Below are positions 60,919 to 64,000 of a stretch of DNA of 64,000 nt, piece by piece. Position 1 is the first letter of the stretch. Each line of letters begins with the position of its first letter. Below the pieces are notes generated by a model that saw only the letters and a list, made by a program, of their open reading frames with translations, did not search any database and was not told where the DNA came from. This stretch comes from Brachybacterium kimchii. Lineage in GTDB: Bacteria; Actinomycetota; Actinomycetes; Actinomycetales; Dermabacteraceae. The DNA lies in contig NZ_CP097218.1 in assembly GCF_023373525.1 (NCBI RefSeq), forward strand, positions 2,852,001-2,916,000. The letters are read 5' to 3'. The position numbers and the translations under genes are program-made.

Positions 60919-61965
60919 TCAGCCCGTCGTCGAGCGGGAGCTCGCGAGCGAGCCGTCCGCTCCGCCGTGGAGGACGAGCGCGAGGCCGGAGCGCTGGGTC
61001 TGGCCGCACTTGCGCAGGATCGCCCCCACATGGGTCTTCACCGTCTTGACCGAGATGAACAGCCGCTCGGCGATCTCGACGTTCGTCAGGTTCTCGGTGA
61101 CGATGAGGAGCGCGATCTCCTCCTCGCGCGGCGTGAGGCCGGGGTCGGGCGATGTCGCGGCGTCCGACGCCGGGAGGGGGGCCGTGGCCGCCATCTGCGC
61201 CAGATGCGTGGATGCCTCCTCGCACAGTCGCGAGAGGACCTCAGCGCGTGCGGTCACCTCGTCCCGGGCGTCCTCCGGGACGGCCGACGGGAGCGCGAGG
61301 AGACCTCGGCGCACGGAGTCCATGAGGCTCGCCGCTTCGTGGAGCTGATCGATGCCGTCCCCCGTCGAGGGCACGAGCTCGGGGAACTGGGCGTGGAGGG
61401 TCTCGTCCTCGATACCGGTGCCGGGATCATCGGCGACCGTGCCCAGGAGGTGCGCGAGGGCCTCGACGATGCGGACGTGCCCGGTGTCGAAGGCGTTCTC
61501 GACGAGCGAGTGGACGCCGAGGAATCCGCGCACCGCGTCATCGCGGTCACGGATCGGAGCGAGCACGGCGTCACGGCTGGGTTCGGAACCGTCGCCGAAG
61601 GACACGGAGTCGCAGAGCATCCGGCCGTCGTCGTCGCCGAAGCGGTACGTGGTCCCCGTGTCGCGGACCCAGCGAGCGGCGGTGCCGGCGCGAAGATGCA
61701 ACACGTCGGGCGCCTCGAGCACACCTTGCTGTTCGGCATACGGGACGACCATCAGATCGTCCCGGAACAGTCCGACGACGAGCGCATCGACGGGCAGCAG
61801 CGTCGTGGCGGCATGGTGCACCGCCTCGTAGCGGTCCCGCGGCCGGTCCTGGTCGATCGCGCGCAGGCGACGCGCGGTGCGTCGCAGGATCGTCGCCGTG
61901 GTCTCGTCGCGCTGCCTCTCGGAATCGGCGGTGCCCGGCGGGGGCGCGGTGGAAGACGTGCTCAC
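60919..61965 (-). CDS. GAF-like/LuxR-type transcriptional regulator
   Basis: A 348-residue regulator. The N-terminal half (about residues 20-190) has a GAF-like sensor pattern: AIDQDRPRDRYEAVHHAATTLLPVDALVVGLFRDD (in two stretches), YRFGDDDGRMLCDS and VRGFLGVHSLVENAFD. The C-terminus is a LuxR HTH, LTPREEEIALLIVTENLTN to SVKTVKTHVGAILRK (about 275-333). There is no receiver domain. It lies between the C39-like gene and the CHAP operon, whose promoters share a palindrome. TACTCT ends 6 bases before GTG 61965, so it is probably leaderless. Confidence 0.84.
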   Translation of the reverse strand: MSTSSTAPPPGTADSERQRDETTATILRRTARRLRAIDQDRPRDRYEAVHHAATTLLPVDALVVGLFRDDLMVVPYAEQQGVLEAPDVLHLRAGTAARWVRDTGTTYRFGDDDGRMLCDSVSFGDGSEPSRDAVLAPIRDRDDAVRGFLGVHSLVENAFDTGHVRIVEALAHLLGTVADDPGTGIEDETLHAQFPELVPSTGDGIDQLHEAASLMDSVRRGLLALPSAVPEDARDEVTARAEVLSRLCEEASTHLAQMAATAPLPASDAATSPDPGLTPREEEIALLIVTENLTNVEIAERLFISVKTVKTHVGAILRKCGQTQRSGLALVLHGGADGSLASSRSTTG

Positions 61966-61985
61966 GGATCGAGAGTAAGCGCCGA

Positions 61986-62020
61986 CCCCTGGCCCCCGTC
62001 GAGAGGACGGCAGTCAGGGG
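61986..62020 (-). terminator. Hairpin after the CHAP operon
   Basis: Outer arms CCCCTG/CAGGGG and inner arms CCGTC/GACGG around GAGAG form an imperfect hairpin between the CHAP stop and the LuxR-type gene start. Confidence 0.45.
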
Positions 62021-62103
62021 CCGGCGCGCGCGGGGCCACCGGATCGCTGGGGGCTGCGATGGGGGTCCGGGGCTCGTCGTGGGAACGCCGGAGCGTGCGG
62101 CTG

Positions 62104-62643
62104 TCAGGGATGGATGTAGCTCATCCCCGGCAGGTCCTGCACGACGCGGGAGTCGAACACGCCGACTCCGCCGCCGAGCTCGGGCGGCCCGTTCATCTCG
62201 GTGATGTGCACCCCGGCGTCGTCCACCGCGTCGACCCACGCGACGTGACCGTAGTTCGGGTCCGCACCCTGCACCCCGGCTTCGAAGACGACGATCGCAT
62301 GGACCTTCGCGTCGGCGGAGACGCTCAGTCCTGCTGCCCCGGCGGCATCGTCCCACTGCGCGGCGTTGCCGGTCAGCGCGGGGAAGTAGCCGTACTGCTC
62401 ACGGAACTTCTGTGCCGCGCCCTCGGTGCACTGGCCGGAGAGTCCCGGGTTGCTCGTGCCGTGCACGGGCTCCGCCGACGCGCGGGTCGCCGGCAGCGCG
62501 GTCACGCCGACGCCGGCCAGAGCCGTGACGCCGAGGCCCATGAGCAGGTGGCGTCGTGTCGGCTTCGCAGTGCACCGTGCGTCCACAGTGGAAGTCTGAG
62601 TCGCGCAGTCCATGTCTGGTGCGTTCGTCGCGATCTCCGTCAT
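62104..62643 (-). CDS. Tat-exported CHAP-domain peptidoglycan hydrolase
   Basis: A 179-residue protein with a twin-arginine signal (TRRHLLMGLG near residue 29) and cleavage near TRASA. The mature CHAP domain has the Cys in LSGQCTEGAAQKF, His in NYGHVAWVDAV and HITEMNG. CHAP enzymes cut peptidoglycan amide or peptide bonds. I chose ATG 62643 for AGGAAGGA 7 bases upstream. An in-frame ATG at 62673 overlaps the preceding stop (ATGA) and is an alternative. It is second in the operon with the lysozyme-like protein. Confidence 0.83.
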   Translation of the reverse strand: MTEIATNAPDMDCATQTSTVDARCTAKPTRRHLLMGLGVTALAGVGVTALPATRASAEPVHGTSNPGLSGQCTEGAAQKFREQYGYFPALTGNAAQWDDAAGAAGLSVSADAKVHAIVVFEAGVQGADPNYGHVAWVDAVDDAGVHITEMNGPPELGGGVGVFDSRVVQDLPGMSYIHP

Positions 62644-62669
62644 GCTGCTGTCCTTCCTCTCGTCCTCGG

Positions 62670-63266
62670 TCATCCCGTGAACGGGGCGATCGAGCCCCAG
62701 GTGTTGTAGATGTCGGTGGCTGCGGCGGCCCAGTCCTGGTAACGGGGCTTGAGGTCTTCTCGTGGGCTCTGCACCGCGGAGGCGGCCTCCCACAGCGACA
62801 TGTCCTCCCAGCCCGCCGTCTGGAGCAGGCCGTTGTTGTTCGTGTGCTCAGAGCCGGGGACCCCGTAGAACGCCTTGGTGGCCAGGAGCTTGTGGCAGAC
62901 CTGGCTGTGGGTTCCCCAGCCCGCGGCGGGGCGCTGCTGGAAGAGGCCCCCGGAGTCGGCGTCCAGGGCCGCGTGGATGTTCAGCAGCATGGATTCGCGG
63001 ATCGCCGTGGCGAGCGCGACCTCGATGCCGAACCGGGGGATGTCGTGGCCCTTGCCCACGGCCATGATCAGCTTGGCGTTGTCGACCTGCGCGTCGAGCA
63101 TGGCGTCGATCTTGATGTCCCCTGTGTACTGCGCACCCTCGTCGCGGGTGAAGAAGGCTTCATCGAACGTCGGGTCCGCTGCGAGAGCGGGGGCGGCGCC
63201 CGCGAGGGTGATCGCGCCGATCGCTCCTCCGATCAGCAGGCCCCTGCGCGTCATCGGGTGAGTCAT
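62670..63266 (-). CDS. Tat-exported lysozyme-like wall enzyme
   Basis: A 198-residue protein with a twin-arginine signal (MTRRGLLIGGA) cleaved near AALAADP. The mature part has text typical of an actinobacterial lysozyme/transglycosylase-like fold: VALATAIRESMLLNIHAAL with the Glu near residue 102, then SGGLFQQRPAAGWGT and KAFYGV. It likely acts on cell walls or on a related glycan, but the reaction is not proven. GGAAGG precedes ATG 63266. Its stop overlaps the alternative ATG of the CHAP gene. Confidence 0.75.
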   Translation of the reverse strand: MTHPMTRRGLLIGGAIGAITLAGAAPALAADPTFDEAFFTRDEGAQYTGDIKIDAMLDAQVDNAKLIMAVGKGHDIPRFGIEVALATAIRESMLLNIHAALDADSGGLFQQRPAAGWGTHSQVCHKLLATKAFYGVPGSEHTNNNGLLQTAGWEDMSLWEAASAVQSPREDLKPRYQDWAAAATDIYNTWGSIAPFTG

Positions 63267-63324
63267 CACGGTCCTTCCGTCGAGCGGTCATCTCTGACAT
63301 CCGGAAGTCTTCTCCGGCGCTCTC

Positions 63325-63379
63325 GCCCGCACCATCGGACCGAGGCCGACTTCTGCACGGCGGGTCCTAGGACCCGCCG
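63325..63379 (-). promoter_or_regulatory. Shared activator site and promoter of the wall-enzyme operon
   Basis: The core GGTCCTAGGACC (63363-63374) extends to a perfect 22-base palindrome at 63358-63379. Exactly 24 bases separate the core from GCCCGCACCATCGG (63325-63338), whose minus strand gives -10 GATGGT at 63336-63331. The centre lies near -44.5, as in the C39-like promoter. Confidence 0.7.
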
Positions 63380-63416
63380 CACCGGATGGCGCCCCACGCA
63401 GGCCTACGCTGTGCGC

Positions 63417-63959
63417 ATGCACCTGGAGTGGGAGGCACTGCTCCCGGCGGCCCTGAAGTACCTGCTCGTGCTGGGCGTGATGCTCGGCGTCGGAGTCACG
63501 AGCTCGATCATCGTGCGCTGGCGCAGTCGGCCCGACGCGCACCGCCGCCCGCAGGACCCCGTGCGCCGGCGGATGCCGCTGCTGGGGCCGATCGCCGGGC
63601 TGCTGATCCTCCTGCTCGGCGCGCTCATCGGCCTGGTCGGGACGACGGAGGACGCCGACCCCGAGAACGGGCGGCAGATGATGATCGCGGGCCCGAGCAT
63701 GATGCTGCTGGGCCTCGTGCTGCTGGTGCTCTACCTCGTGGTCTACGTGGAGGCGACGCCCACGGCCTTCACCATGCGAGGCATCCTCGGGCGCACGCGC
63801 ACGATCTCCTACGAGGACATCGTGTCGATCACCGACAAGCACTCCTGGGGCGCCCCGGTGGTCGAGGTCCGAGGGCGCTCGGGCAAGCGCATCCAGGCGG
63901 GCCCGATCATGTTCGACTGGTCCCACTATCAGCGGTGGCAGGCGGCGCGGACGCAGTAG
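63417..63959 (+). CDS. Membrane protein with PH-like C-terminal domain
   Basis: A 180-residue protein with a short N-terminal amphipathic/membrane helix (about residues 9-30), two more helices (about 58-75 and 92-112) and a C-terminal strand-rich part. That part, TAFTMRGILGRTRTISYEDIVSITDK, resembles bacterial PH-like modules. The function is unknown. TACGCT ends 6 bases before ATG 63417, so it is probably leaderless. It is divergent from the wall-enzyme operon. Confidence 0.72.
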   Translation: MHLEWEALLPAALKYLLVLGVMLGVGVTSSIIVRWRSRPDAHRRPQDPVRRRMPLLGPIAGLLILLLGALIGLVGTTEDADPENGRQMMIAGPSMMLLGLVLLVLYLVVYVEATPTAFTMRGILGRTRTISYEDIVSITDKHSWGAPVVEVRGRSGKRIQAGPIMFDWSHYQRWQAARTQ

Positions 63960-63969
63960 GCTCGTGCTC

Positions 63970-64000
63970 ATGAAGGGACAGCGACTCGGGATGCTCAGCC
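63970..64000 (+). CDS. Start of a further gene (truncated by window edge)
   Basis: ATG 63970 begins MKGQRLGMLS and runs off the edge. TAGGCT ends 7 bases before it and shares its first three bases with the preceding stop codon TAG. That is the same leaderless pattern as elsewhere. Too little is present to name it. Confidence 0.5.
   Translation, partial: MKGQRLGMLS

Noticed and set aside
1-64000. tRNA, rRNA, CRISPR arrays, insertion sequences
   Set aside because: No cloverleaf with CCA end, no rRNA-like stretch, no regular repeat-spacer pattern and no transposase or integrase was seen on either strand.

Overview
This is a very GC-rich window with short intergenic gaps, many GTG starts and many stop/start overlaps (ATGA, TGATG). 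Gene content (a DUF222/HNH nuclease, an IrtAB-type siderophore importer, a HelR-type helicase, Tat-secreted wall enzymes, FUSC and CPBP membrane proteins) points to an actinobacterium of the Micrococcales. A Brachybacterium-like (Dermabacteraceae) chromosome is my guess, not something the sequence proves. I saw no tRNA, rRNA, CRISPR array, prophage or insertion sequence. The first gene enters from the left and a last gene starts 31 bases before the right edge.

Layout. 1-9.7 kb: transport and housekeeping genes (MFS end, FUSC, alpha/beta hydrolase, DinB-like, 2TM, SDR, APC permease, CPBP protease, fructosamine kinase). 9.7-19.7 kb: small divergent units (EamA exporter and LysR regulator, methyltransferase, CDF metal transporter, YccF, two glyoxalase-fold proteins, aldo/keto reductase, hydrolase-MFS-VOC operon, Asp/Glu racemase). 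19.7-22.4 kb: a lone DUF222/HNH nuclease in more AT-rich surroundings, with a perfect 17-bp terminator stem and two DnaA-box-like sites. 22.4-27.9 kb: a flavoprotein, a hydrolase, and a two-gene operon coupling a HelR-like RNA polymerase helicase to a complete MraY. 27.9-33.1 kb: a TetR-irtA-irtB siderophore-import operon behind an IdeR/DtxR-like iron box.

33.2-48 kb: DinB-like, DJ-1/PfpI and DUF1348 proteins; a TetR unit whose operator fills its promoter spacer; an ArsR-SRPBCC pair; a Nudix regulator-like protein beside a fused nicotinate phosphoribosyltransferase-nicotinamidase; a phospholipase D-like protein; an array of PH-like small proteins; a second FUSC protein; an NCS1 permease; an isochorismatase; and twin zinc-ribbon proteins. 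48-60 kb: a large secreted LamG-metallophosphoesterase, HIT, CaiB-type CoA transferase, nucleotidyltransferase, UV endonuclease V-like protein, a divergent ArsR/flavin-reductase pair, and a NarL-type two-component system facing a CPBP protease.

60-63.4 kb holds what may be an undescribed system. It has a GAF-like/LuxR regulator, a secreted C39-like protease, and an operon of two Tat-exported wall-active proteins (lysozyme-like and CHAP). The two secreted units share an unusual promoter architecture: palindrome GGTCCTAGGACC, exactly 24 bases, then a conserved 14-mer that contains the -10 box.

A general trait of the window is leaderless expression. In roughly 25-30 genes a TANNNT-like hexamer ends 6-8 bases before the start codon, with no ribosome binding site.
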